NCBI GenBank assembly: GCA_017643385.1
Contig: JAEPNN010000003.1
Span: forward strand, 363,063 to 427,062
Direction of reading: 5' to 3'
DNA length: 64,000 bases
DNA from: Dinoroseobacter sp.
GTDB taxonomy: Bacteria > Pseudomonadota > Alphaproteobacteria > Rhodobacterales > Rhodobacteraceae
The number at the start of each line of letters is the position of its first letter. The first letter of the stretch is position 1. The notes below the pieces were generated by a model. The model had not been told where the DNA came from. It searched no databases and saw only the letters and a list, made by a program, of their open reading frames with translations. Below are positions 17,820 through 26,713 of the stretch, one piece after another. Made by a program: the position numbers and the translations under genes.

Positions 17820-18912
17820 TTTCATAGTTGATGCAAATGTTGTATTTTTTGTCGCGTTCGGCCTGTGGGCGCTGACCCAGTTCATCTTGAGCAAAAGCCG
17901 ATGGAAAAACGACTTCGCGTTGCAACTGCGACTTTTACGCATCGTTTTCCTTTGCGTTGTCTTCGGTCCTGCCCTTTCGTTTCTCAGCATTGAGATGAGT
18001 CAAGCAATTGGTGGCACCGCGCCGCTGACAGCGAGCGATCTGGTTGTCGCGGCTTACCTCAGAGGTGATATCGCAATGACGGCGATACAGTTCGAGGCAA
18101 TCCTAAATTCCAGAAGCCGTATATTCGATGCAGTCCTTGCTGGAGAGATGCCCTGGGTGACCGCCTTGATTGTTGCAATTGCCATTGGCGCACTCGTCCT
18201 CATTGTTCGAGCGGTTTGGACTATCGCACATATCCAACGATTGGTGAGCCAAAGTTATGTGTGGCGGCGCACCCCAAATACAGATGTTCGGTTGTCTGAT
18301 ACGATCACCATCCCGTTTGCTGTGCGCGGACCTTTTCGACGACATGTCGTGTTGCCATCGAATCTGATCCTGAGGCCAAAGGAACTGCGTGTCGTTCTTG
18401 CGCATGAGTTCGAACACCTGCGCCAAGGCGACGTTGAGTGGGAGCTCATCTTTGAACTGTTGAAACCACTTCTTTATTGGAACCCGGTTTTTCTTCTTTG
18501 GAAACGGGCCTTCGCAAGGCTCCGCGAATTCAGTTGTGATAGGGCTGTCCTGCGTACACAAAAGATATCCCCACGAGAATACGCAGACTGCCTCTTGCGT
18601 TTCTTTGGACAGACAGTCGACGGAACTCGAGTAGAAAGTATGAATGTGGGCTTGGTGCGCATCAGAAGCCGTAGCGCTCGCATGGCGTTGGAAAGACGCT
18701 TGCTGGCACTACAAAAAGTGAACGAACACCACGCAAACCCCTATGTTTTTTGGTGGGCAACCAGTGTTCTCGCGCTCGGCATTTTCTTCGCTGCAGCATC
18801 TGTTCGCGATCCCGGAGACTGGAGCCATGATCGTTTGATGCTGTCCACCGTGGTTAATCTGGAACGCATGGAAGCGTACGGGTATTCGACACCTCCATTT
18901 CAACGCCCATAA
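17791..18912 (+). CDS. M56 (BlaR1-type) membrane metallopeptidase without sensor domain
   Basis: 373 residues with about four membrane segments (17-33, 50-66, 122-143, 330-350). The zinc site HEFEH (205-209) and the downstream RLREFSCDRAV (E246) of M56 peptidases are present. BlaR1 and MecR1 carry a C-terminal penicillin-binding sensor. Here the protein ends shortly after the last membrane helix, so no beta-lactam sensor is present. It presumably cleaves the overlapping BlaI-type repressor in response to an unknown envelope signal. Confidence 0.85.
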   Translation: MMTAMKPVLDFIVDANVVFFVAFGLWALTQFILSKSRWKNDFALQLRLLRIVFLCVVFGPALSFLSIEMSQAIGGTAPLTASDLVVAAYLRGDIAMTAIQFEAILNSRSRIFDAVLAGEMPWVTALIVAIAIGALVLIVRAVWTIAHIQRLVSQSYVWRRTPNTDVRLSDTITIPFAVRGPFRRHVVLPSNLILRPKELRVVLAHEFEHLRQGDVEWELIFELLKPLLYWNPVFLLWKRAFARLREFSCDRAVLRTQKISPREYADCLLRFFGQTVDGTRVESMNVGLVRIRSRSARMALERRLLALQKVNEHHANPYVFWWATSVLALGIFFAAASVRDPGDWSHDRLMLSTVVNLERMEAYGYSTPPFQRP

Positions 18913-19119
18913 GAGGCGGCAAACTCAGGAAAATGTGACTGACTAGTTGTCGCGCACGACGATTTTAGGCGGGACATTTGCAAGGCCGCAAAACAGGACA
19001 GAATTGATTTCAGTCGCTTTTGAAAACTTTGCTCTCGACCTGCCCTTTGCGCGTTATTCACACATACTTACGAGTGATTTCGGGCGTGTTCTGAAGCGTT
19101 ATCTTCATTGGAGTTATCT

Positions 19120-20010
19120 GTGGATCGGGATTGGCTGATTGTTGTCCTTGTGGGTACGGCCTTCGGCTCTGCCTTATATTTCAATGCCATCTTTTTGCAG
19201 GAACTAGACCCAATCGCAGTGTCCTTTACCCGTATCAGAACAGTAGCTGCAGCCAGCTGAACATTCATCTTGGTCACACGGCGAAGCGCAAAAATTTCAA
19301 CAAAGCAAATCATTCCGTTGGCGCGGTTAGGGATTTTTACATTCGCCATACCGCTGCTCGCTTTCCCCTTAGGTCAGCAATACGTAGGTCCAGGAATGAC
19401 AGGTATCGTCAATGCTTTGACACCCGCTGTGACGGTCGCAGTATCACAATTCTGGCCGGGAGGAGAGCGCGTAAATTCCTTAAAAATTACTGGTGTAATC
19501 GCAGGCATAATTGGGATTGTTGTCTTGATGATCCCAGAACTTGGCAATGGCGGTCAGACAGAAATACGCGGCATCCTGATTGTTTTGCTGGCTCCCTTTG
19601 GGTTCGCGGTATCTTTCAACTTGGTTCGCAAAGTCAGCGAGGTCGAATCGATCGTCATGGCAACATGGGCATTTACCGCCGGAGCTGTTGTTGTCGGTGT
19701 TTCTATGCTCGCGTTAGAAGGCGTTCCGGTTGTGCCTAGGGCGCAGGTATGGTGGCAGATAGTCATAGTTGGCGTTTTACTGACCGCAGTCACGTATCAA
19801 GTCGGCTTCGCCATCCTGCCTCGCGCGGGCGCTCTGAAAGTCGCTTCAATCACCTACATAGCGCCTGTTTCAGCAATCATTTTAGGTGCTGCGTTCTTGG
19901 GAGAACAACTGACAAAGCTTCATTTTACCGGCATTTTGGTAGTGTTCCTCGGGTTGGTCCTTATTGATCGTGGACGGTTGCTGGAACGCGCAAAACAAAC
20001 CAAAGAGTAA
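19120..20010 (+). pseudogene. DMT/EamA-family transporter interrupted by in-frame TGA
   Basis: Read from GTG at 19120 (GGAG at 19110-19113), the frame encodes an EamA-type ten-helix transporter of 296 codons, broken by a single TGA at 19258-19260 (codon 47). Downstream the frame is open and well conserved in character: LARLGIFTFAIPLLAFPLGQ, NALTPAVTVAVSQFW, ITYIAPVSAIILGAAFLGEQ. Tryptophan would suit the stop position. The mutation appears recent because no other lesions are seen. Translation could also restart internally (ATG at 19396, for example), but the first helices would be lost. Sequencing error or suppression would make it a normal gene. Confidence 0.75.
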
Positions 20011-20278
20011 TTTGACCTTCGACCTCAGTCCTTAGATGGCGTAATTTTGCCATTTTCTCCAACTAACTTATTCAGACTGCAAGATCACTTGGAGCTCCCC
20101 TTCAAGGCAGCTTCCTCCGCGCGATCGCAGCTCTTTGTGACCCTTACTGGGCTGCGCGTGGCGGATTTCAGTATTTATGATTTCTTCGAGTTTAAAGATC
20201 GAAACCAGCCAGATGCCATGAATGCATGCGGCTAAATCATACTTAGAAACAAATTGTTACAAGGTATCAAAAGGCGAT

Positions 20279-21229
20279 ATGGCAAACTATACATTCCACG
20301 CGAACGGACCTGGATCATTTAACTGGAATCTAAATGGAAATAACCAGGATGATTACGCCAACCTGATTATTTCGCCTAGTTTTTCAGGAACAATAGCAAT
20401 CCAGTCATTGTGGGGGGATGGAGAGAGTGAAAGCGTTTCGTTAGAATTACCGCAAGGCTGGAGCGTTGTTCGCACGCTTAACAACCAGCTCGCACCGGTT
20501 AACGGCGAATCTGCTTACTATGATCGCGCCTACAATGTGATAGACGACCAAGGAAGTGTCGTTGGCACAATGTCCATCCGTGACAACACGCCCGGTTCCA
20601 TACCTATAACATATACCTGCTTCGCTGCTGGAACTTTGATTACTACGCCGAAGGGTGACGTTTCTGTTGAGCGACTACGTGTTGATGACGTGGTTACAAC
20701 TCTCGAATATGGCTCGCTACCAGTGGCTTGGATCACATCTTCCCAAGTTGGGAACGGATCCCACGCCTTGCCAGATAAGGCGTTACCGGTTCGGATAGGC
20801 TCCGGTAACCTACCGGACGAAGAACCTCTTATTGTTTCCCCGCAGCATTGTATCCTGATGTTGGATAAAACAAACGGTGTCCAATGCTATGTTCGAGCGA
20901 AGCACTTGGCTGAAGAAACGAATTTGGCCTCATTCGATTGGGGAAGAAAACAAATAGAGTACGTACATGTGCTGTTGTCGCGACATGCAACGATGATCTC
21001 CAACAATATTCCAAGCGAAAGCTTCTACCCTGGCAAGTTGGCGCAAGGCTCTCTTTCAGCGACAAATCTTGCAACACTCTATTCCACACTGCCGGCGTTG
21101 AAAAACAGTCCTGTCGAAGAAGCTTATGGTCCAACCGCAGCATCCGTAAAAAAGCGGAGAGAGGTAAAGAAGCTGGCTGCCGCCGGAAAGCTGGAATTAA
21201 TCGAACCCTTTGGCATCAAAGCTGCCTGA
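20279..21229 (+). CDS. Hint-domain protein
   Basis: About 316 residues. The first 110 residues are beta-rich and rich in Asn and Gly, without a signal peptide. From C114 a Hedgehog/intein (Hint) domain follows: CFAAGTLITTPKGDVSVERL, then SPQHCILM and VHVLLSRHATMISNN. Rhodobacterales carry many such proteins, often secreted and adhesin-like, in which the Hint part is thought to cleave or splice itself. No C-terminal splice motif is obvious. ATG at 20279 is preceded by AAAGGCGAT; an upstream ATG at 20222 lacks a ribosome-binding site. Substrate or partner unknown. Confidence 0.75.
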   Translation: MANYTFHANGPGSFNWNLNGNNQDDYANLIISPSFSGTIAIQSLWGDGESESVSLELPQGWSVVRTLNNQLAPVNGESAYYDRAYNVIDDQGSVVGTMSIRDNTPGSIPITYTCFAAGTLITTPKGDVSVERLRVDDVVTTLEYGSLPVAWITSSQVGNGSHALPDKALPVRIGSGNLPDEEPLIVSPQHCILMLDKTNGVQCYVRAKHLAEETNLASFDWGRKQIEYVHVLLSRHATMISNNIPSESFYPGKLAQGSLSATNLATLYSTLPALKNSPVEEAYGPTAASVKKRREVKKLAAAGKLELIEPFGIKAA

Positions 21230-21542
21230 CCTTTTCATAATGTTGATCTGAATAGCCTCTAGGCAATTCAATGTAGCAAAGACCGCGAGCCGCATCTCTT
21301 GATCATGAAACAGATCTGGTAACAGACTGGGGTCATCTGAACGACATTGCGAGCCGCTTGGTTCTTTTTTATTCAGACATCTTCGCCTATTGTTCCACGT
21401 GAAGGAGTGTCTGAGCCGGGGACACATGGTCAACAGGTTTCATCCAGTTCGATTGCGGGCAAGAAAGCCTTTAGTCATCCGTCAGAACGCGCTGCAGCTC
21501 GTCTTCAGTCATTAAGCCCGCTTGGTGCAACAAAAGAGACCC
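21230..21542. other. Intergenic region with a parS-like sequence
   Basis: No gene is seen. At 21391-21406 lies TGTTCCACGTGAAGGA, which matches the alphaproteobacterial parS form TGTTCCACGTGAAACA at 14 of 16 positions. The two mismatches are in one half-site, so it may be a decayed or chance site. The rest contains the promoter region of the oxidoreductase gene. Confidence 0.3.
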
Positions 21543-22790
21543 ATGTCAGAAAAGCCCATCATCGTAATCGGCGCAGGCATGTGCGGTCTGTCGACCGCGA
21601 TTTGGCTCCAACGGTTTGGCCACGCCGTCACTCTACTGGATAAGGGTGCGCCCGGAATGGGCGCATCTTACGGAAACGCAGGGCTACTGGCGCAATGGGC
21701 CGTGGCCCCGGTGACATCACCAACATTATGGCGCGACGCACCCAAGCTGCTGTTAAATCCGTCCAGTCCATTATTTATGAAGTGGGCCTATTTTCCAAAG
21801 CTACTTCCGTGGCTTTCACAGTATCTTTCACACGCAAATGATGTCGCGACCCGGCGCATCGTATCAAACCTGATCCCCATTCTGAGCGATGCTGTTGAGC
21901 AGCACAAATCACTGGTGCGCGGTACAGACCTTGAGCGTTGGGTGTGTGACAGCAAGTTTAGCTATGCCTACCCTTCCAAAGCTCATTTTGAAGCAGACGC
22001 CTATGCCTGGCGTATGAAAAAGCTTGCGGGTTTCATACCAAAAGTGATCACCGGCTCTGACGTACAAGACTGTGAGCCGATCCTTGGTTCAAGAACCCAA
22101 TGTCTGGCGGTTCTCGAAGGGCAAGGCCACATCACGAACCCTGGGGAATATATCGCTGAGTTGACCCGGTATTTAGCGAAAAACGGTGGAAAATTTGTTC
22201 AGGCTGAGGTGCGCGACTTTCAAAAGAAGGATGGTCACATCTACGCGGTTGAGACTGATCAAGGCACATTCGAATGCAGCAAAGCCGTCATAACAGCGGG
22301 TATTTGGTCAAAAGATCTCATGAGGAAGCTGAACCTGCGTGTGCCTTTGGAAACCGAACGCGGCTACCACATCATCTTTGAGAACCCGTCAGAAATGCCG
22401 CGCGATCCAATGATGGTGACAACGGGAAAGTTTGGTGTGAACCCCATGGACATGGGGCTGCGCTGCGCGGGTACTGTTGAATTGGGCGATCATCACGCAG
22501 GTCCCAGCAAAGCCCCCTTTTCGCTGCTGATGCATCGGACCAAAGAAGTTTTTCCAAATTTGTCCTACTCGGGCACTCAACAATGGATGGGGTTTCGACC
22601 CTCTACACCTGATAGCGTACCATTGATTGGCCAGTTGGGACATTCAGGGATTTACACTGGATTTGGGCATCAGCATGTCGGTCTGACCGCAGGCCCCAAA
22701 ACTGGCCGATTAATCGCACAAATGATCAGTGGGCAAAGCCCGAACATTGACATGTCTGCCTATGCGCCAGAGCGATACGTAGCGCTCTGA
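21543..22790 (+). CDS. FAD-dependent amino-acid dehydrogenase, DadA-like
   Basis: 415 residues. N-terminal FAD dinucleotide motif IIVIGAGMCGLSTAIWL, then ASYGNAGLLAQWAVAP, and the C-terminal FAD contact GFGHQHVGLTAGPKTG. This is the DAO/DadA fold. DadA-type enzymes oxidise D-amino acids to keto acids and pass electrons to the quinone pool. The start at 21543 gives the family's usual N-terminus. It converges with a cytosine-deaminase-like amidohydrolase. A C-terminal fragment of a close relative occurs at 35610-35879. Substrate not readable. Confidence 0.85.
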   Translation: MSEKPIIVIGAGMCGLSTAIWLQRFGHAVTLLDKGAPGMGASYGNAGLLAQWAVAPVTSPTLWRDAPKLLLNPSSPLFMKWAYFPKLLPWLSQYLSHANDVATRRIVSNLIPILSDAVEQHKSLVRGTDLERWVCDSKFSYAYPSKAHFEADAYAWRMKKLAGFIPKVITGSDVQDCEPILGSRTQCLAVLEGQGHITNPGEYIAELTRYLAKNGGKFVQAEVRDFQKKDGHIYAVETDQGTFECSKAVITAGIWSKDLMRKLNLRVPLETERGYHIIFENPSEMPRDPMMVTTGKFGVNPMDMGLRCAGTVELGDHHAGPSKAPFSLLMHRTKEVFPNLSYSGTQQWMGFRPSTPDSVPLIGQLGHSGIYTGFGHQHVGLTAGPKTGRLIAQMISGQSPNIDMSAYAPERYVAL

Positions 22791-22889
22791 CTTTTGTCCA
22801 CGAAAAAAGACAGCCATTTCAGCCCAAATAACTGTTACTTTGCCCATGAGGGCCAACGGATTACGTCGCTATAGGCGCGGCAACTCAAC

Positions 22890-24170
22890 TCAATTTTTGA
22901 CCGTAGCTTCATCCAGATCTTTGCCAACAGCGTTCATGGTCGTGCGAAAGATCTGGGGATCGGATCGAGATACGACACATCCCTTCCGCACAACGGCGAT
23001 ACGGTGGGCACGCAATCGCAATGCTTCGATTGTCTCATGTGCTTGCAAGAGAACGAAGTTCGCCTCACAGCCCTTCGCCACACCATATCCGTCTAGGCCC
23101 ATGATGCGGGCAGAATTCAGGGTCACCGCATCAAAGCACCATGCCATGTCTGCACGACTAGACAATTGACCAACGTGCAGCCCCATAAAGGCCACGTCGA
23201 GCATGTCGGCCTTTCCCAGCGAATACCAAGGATCCATCATGCAATCTGAGCCGAACCCAACAATGATGCCAGCATCACGCATCTCACGCACACGCGTCTG
23301 ACCCCGGCGCTTTGGGTAAGTATCGTGTCGGCCCTGTAGCATGATATTAATTAGCGGATTGGGGACCGCGTGCACCTGCGCCTCTGCGATTAACGGGATC
23401 AGCTTGGAGACATAGTAATTATCCATGGAGTGCATTGAGGTAAGGTGAGACCCCGTCACACGCCCCTGCAGCCCCAGCCGCTGGGTTTCAAATACCAGTG
23501 TTTCGATATGGCGGCTTAGTGGATCGTCACTTTCATCGCAGTGCATATCGACCATCAAGCCACGCTCAGCTGCGATCTCGCACAAAAGACGAACGCTCTC
23601 GGCACCATCTGCCATGGTGCGTTCGAAATGAGGTATTCCGCCAACAACATCAACGCCCATATCCAAAGCGCGGATCGTATTTTGCATTGCCGTAGGGTCG
23701 CAGAGAACACCATCCTGCGGGAAGGCAACCAACTGCAGTTCAAGACAGTCTTTAACCTGCTCTCGCACTTCTAGGAGCGCTTGAACGCCGGTTAATTTGT
23801 CGTCGCAAGTATCGACATGGCTGCGAATCGCACCAATGCCCTTTGCGACCGCCAATTCGCAATACTGCAACGCGCGTTGAACGATATCTTCAATGGACTG
23901 AACTTCTTTCAACTCACCCCAAAGCGCGATGCCTTCCAGCAAAGTTCCCGACACATTCATCCGTGGCGTACCAAGCGAAAGCGTCGCATCCATATGAAAA
24001 TGCGGATCTACGAATGGCGGAGATACCAAGTAGCCTGCTGCATCGATAATCTCTTTGGCATCAGCAGTGATATCGCGTTCCAGTGCTGCGATCTTTCCGT
24101 TGCGACAGGCAATATCGATCCCAGTTTGCCCATCGGTGAGAGATGCGTTTTTGATGATCAGATCGAACAT
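22890..24170 (-). CDS. Amidohydrolase, cytosine deaminase (CodA)-like
   Basis: 426 residues of the metal-dependent amidohydrolase superfamily. Metal ligands are H57 and H59 in VDPHFHMDATLS, the His of MVDMHCDESDDP, the His of GSHLTSMHSM and the Asp of VGFGSDCMMDPW. These blocks match cytosine deaminase and related N-isopropylammelide or creatinine-type deaminases. The FGSDCMMDPWY block supports the CodA group, but substrates in this group vary. Upstream lies a 336-bp gap with its promoter. Confidence 0.85.
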   Translation of the reverse strand: MFDLIIKNASLTDGQTGIDIACRNGKIAALERDITADAKEIIDAAGYLVSPPFVDPHFHMDATLSLGTPRMNVSGTLLEGIALWGELKEVQSIEDIVQRALQYCELAVAKGIGAIRSHVDTCDDKLTGVQALLEVREQVKDCLELQLVAFPQDGVLCDPTAMQNTIRALDMGVDVVGGIPHFERTMADGAESVRLLCEIAAERGLMVDMHCDESDDPLSRHIETLVFETQRLGLQGRVTGSHLTSMHSMDNYYVSKLIPLIAEAQVHAVPNPLINIMLQGRHDTYPKRRGQTRVREMRDAGIIVGFGSDCMMDPWYSLGKADMLDVAFMGLHVGQLSSRADMAWCFDAVTLNSARIMGLDGYGVAKGCEANFVLLQAHETIEALRLRAHRIAVVRKGCVVSRSDPQIFRTTMNAVGKDLDEATVKN

Positions 24171-24506
24171 GGCAACCTTCTATCTTTGGCACTTAAACCA
24201 GGGTGTAAGCTGAGCCCTAGGATAATCTACAGAGCGCGTCGTAATGACAAGCGCGATGATTGACAGAATTTAGCGGACCATCAAGAAAACCTGTCCTCGA
24301 AGCAGCGCGCACATCTCGGTCCGTAGCCTCACTTGCAGCCATAGAACCCACCCAAAAAGCGAAACCAAACGTAGCGCCAAAGAAGTAAGCGTTGTTTGTC
24401 GGGTATTGGCGAACGTACCTAAGTTCCGCGATCACTATCCCGTTTTCTTTTCGCTAAAGGTTACCGTTTGTTATGCGTCAATTGCAAACTTGTCCGATGG
24501 TCTGTG
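24171..24506. other. Gene-free stretch upstream of the deaminase
   Basis: No convincing gene, repeat or hairpin is seen. It should hold the promoter of the minus-strand deaminase gene and ends at the stop codon of the amine-oxidase remnant. Confidence 0.5.
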
Positions 24507-25035
24507 CTAACGAATGTCGTCCAGCAAGGTCTCAGCAGCGCGTATCCCGCTAAGCCATGCGCCATGGGTCGTTCCGTGGTAGTCCCATGTCGTGTGCTCG
24601 CTAGCAAAAAGCAGCACTTCGCCACCCCACTCCTGCCAACCATCCCAGTCTTCCGGACCGCTACCAGCTTTGGGAAACCTGTATGCGCCCCTTGTCCATC
24701 GGTTTTGCGACCAGCACGTCGAACGCCAGTCTAGCGGGTCACGCAAGTCGGAGCCCATTAGATTTCGAAGGGCCGCGAGGGGATCTCCCACCATGTCAGC
24801 TTCTGACATCGCTTTAACCTCAAATGCCTCCGCTCCAAAACTAAGGGGCATAAGAACGGGCGTATCCGAGAAAGTCTCATAATTCACGACATAAGCCCAA
24901 CGTCCGGGGTGCTGGCCGATCCAGCCAAAATATTGGGTGTCCGCATCCCTCGTGGCTTCGGGGAAGCGGAATGCAACCTTCGTTACAGTCCCGATGCCTT
25001 GCCGCTGGAGAGCGCGCTGCATGGCGTCCGGCCAG
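24507..25035 (-). pseudogene. Flavin amine-oxidase gene, C-terminal remnant
   Basis: The minus-strand frame encodes only the C-terminal 175 or so residues of a flavin monoamine oxidase: PDAMQRALQRQGIGTVTKVA, WAYVVNYETFSDTPVLMPLS, and the FAD-covering end EVLLFASEHTTWDYHGTTHG with GAWLSGIRAAETLL. The N-terminal FAD-binding half is missing. At about 25030 the homology stops where the opposite strand becomes a transposase C-terminus. The gene was therefore truncated by an insertion sequence or a deletion ending in one. Confidence 0.75.
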
Positions 25036-25169
25036 CCCAGATCGTCATCAATCGCTGGCTCAAGCAATACAATCACACCCGCCCCCATCAGGCGCTAAAC
25101 ATGCGTCCGCCAGTGCCAGAAACCATATTATGGAAACGCCAAATCAGTGGCCTAGAGGCAGAGGACTAG
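25030..25169 (+). mobile_element. Integrase-core transposase C-terminal remnant
   Basis: About 45 codons in the plus frame end in INRWLKQYNHTRPHQALNMR and PPVPETILW, the typical C-terminus of IS3-type rve transposases, with a stop at 25167-25169. The rest of the element is absent. The right end of the element presumably lies between 25170 and the M20 gene. It abuts the amine-oxidase remnant. Confidence 0.75.
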
Positions 25170-25277
25170 ACATGCGATAGCTTCTCTCGCTGTGGCTTAG
25201 ACATCAAACGCTGCTCGACACAAAAATATTGGCTCTATACGCTAAAACAGAACATTGTTTTGATATGAGATTGGAAT

Positions 25278-26702
25278 ATGAACCAACATCCGGTCTGGCC
25301 ACATGTAGACAGGCTACTTCCACGATTTCACGCTCTATCTGATGCGGTTTGGGCGACCCCGGAGACATGCTATGCAGAGCACGCGTCCGTCGCTCTGCAC
25401 ATCGAAGAGCTTCAGCATCACGGTTTCCGCATCAAACGCAATGTCGCAGACATCCCAACCGCAGTTGTCGGCGAATGGGGAGACGATGGGCCAGTTATTG
25501 CCTTTTTGGGTGAATACGACGCGTTGGCTGCTCTCAGCCAGGAAGCTGATCTCGACAGACGAAGTCCGATTGAAGACGGCGCCAACGGTCACGGCTGTGG
25601 TCACAACTTGCTTGGCTCTGCAGCGATGTTGGCAGCTACCGCAGTGCGAGACTGGCTTGCAGAGACGGGAACAAAAGCACGCGTACGCTATGTTGGCTGC
25701 CCTGCAGAAGAAGGGGGCAGCGCCAAAACCTTCATGGTCAAGGCTGGCGTATTCGACGACGTGGATGTGGCGATCACGTGGCATCCAGCGGCAATCGCCA
25801 ACACGATGCGATCTAGCTCCCTGGCAGCGGCACGGGTTGATTTTACTTTCGGCGGGAAAGCCAGCCATGCTGCAGCCTCTCCACATCTCGGTCGATCAGC
25901 GCTTGACGCCGTGGAGTTGATGAATGTGGGCGTCAATTACCTTCGAGAGCACATGTCCGATCAGGCCAGAATTCACTATGCCTACCTCGATGCCGGCGGG
26001 ATAAGCCCCAACGTCGTACAGGCCACGGCGAAGGTGAGATATGTGGTCCGCGAACCGCAAACCCGCGCAATGGTGGCGCTGATAGAACGCGTCAAACAAG
26101 TCGCTGAGGGCGCCGCTTTGATGACTGAAACAAACATGCAATGCCAGATCGTTTCCGTCGCGTCTGAACTTATGCCCAACGGGCCACTTTGCGATGCAAT
26201 GCAACGCAACTTGGACTTGCTGGGTCCGCCCCAATTCGACCAAGAAGATCGAACCTATGCCTCGCGCATGCAGGCGACGTTAAGTGAAGAAGATATTTTA
26301 GCCGCATACGTTATGGCGGGGATGCGTGAAACGCAGCGCAAACCACTCGCGGATTTTATCGTTCCCCCTTCAGCAACAGTCGTCGACCTTTCAGGCTCTA
26401 CTGACGTTGGCGATGTCAGTTGGGTTGTACCCACTGTCCAAATGTGGGGCGCAAACTATGCGATTGGTACGCCGTTTCATTCTTGGCAGATGGTCGCTCA
26501 GGGCAAGAGCGGACCCGCAATCAAGGGCATGTTACACGCCGCACAAGTCATGGCGGCAACGGGGGTCGATGTAATTCTCGATGCAGACCTCCGCGCCCGC
26601 GCCAAGCATGATCTAGAAGAGCGGGTTGGACCCAGCGGGTATGTCAGCCCGCTGCCTGCAGACGCAAAACCGCCAATCGAAGAAATGGCTAGGCAAAAAT
26701 AA
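25278..26702 (+). CDS. M20-family amidohydrolase, AbgB-like
   Basis: 474 residues, cytoplasmic. Metal-site blocks are GEYDAL (79-83), NGHGCGHNLLG (H105, C107, H109) and CPAEEGGSAK (E144, E145); the dimerisation-domain block FGGKASHAAASPHLGRSALD and the C-terminal GTPFHSWQM complete the fold. AbgB is subunit B of p-aminobenzoyl-glutamate hydrolase, and relatives deacylate other N-acyl amino acids. No AbgA-like partner is nearby, so it probably acts alone on an unknown amide. The stop lies 11 bp from the stop of the convergent glycosyltransferase gene. Confidence 0.88.
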   Translation: MNQHPVWPHVDRLLPRFHALSDAVWATPETCYAEHASVALHIEELQHHGFRIKRNVADIPTAVVGEWGDDGPVIAFLGEYDALAALSQEADLDRRSPIEDGANGHGCGHNLLGSAAMLAATAVRDWLAETGTKARVRYVGCPAEEGGSAKTFMVKAGVFDDVDVAITWHPAAIANTMRSSSLAAARVDFTFGGKASHAAASPHLGRSALDAVELMNVGVNYLREHMSDQARIHYAYLDAGGISPNVVQATAKVRYVVREPQTRAMVALIERVKQVAEGAALMTETNMQCQIVSVASELMPNGPLCDAMQRNLDLLGPPQFDQEDRTYASRMQATLSEEDILAAYVMAGMRETQRKPLADFIVPPSATVVDLSGSTDVGDVSWVVPTVQMWGANYAIGTPFHSWQMVAQGKSGPAIKGMLHAAQVMAATGVDVILDADLRARAKHDLEERVGPSGYVSPLPADAKPPIEEMARQK

Positions 26703-26713
26703 CCGTTCCTGGC

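Noticed and set aside
19131..19739. 202-codon Cys/Arg-rich frame overlapping the DMT transporter
   Set aside because: The transporter frame on the same strand shows clear membrane helices on both sides of the TGA; this one is an out-of-frame shadow.
24909..25169. Reading the whole 86-codon plus frame as a transposase
   Set aside because: Only the last 45 or so codons match a transposase; the first part is the antisense of the amine-oxidase remnant.
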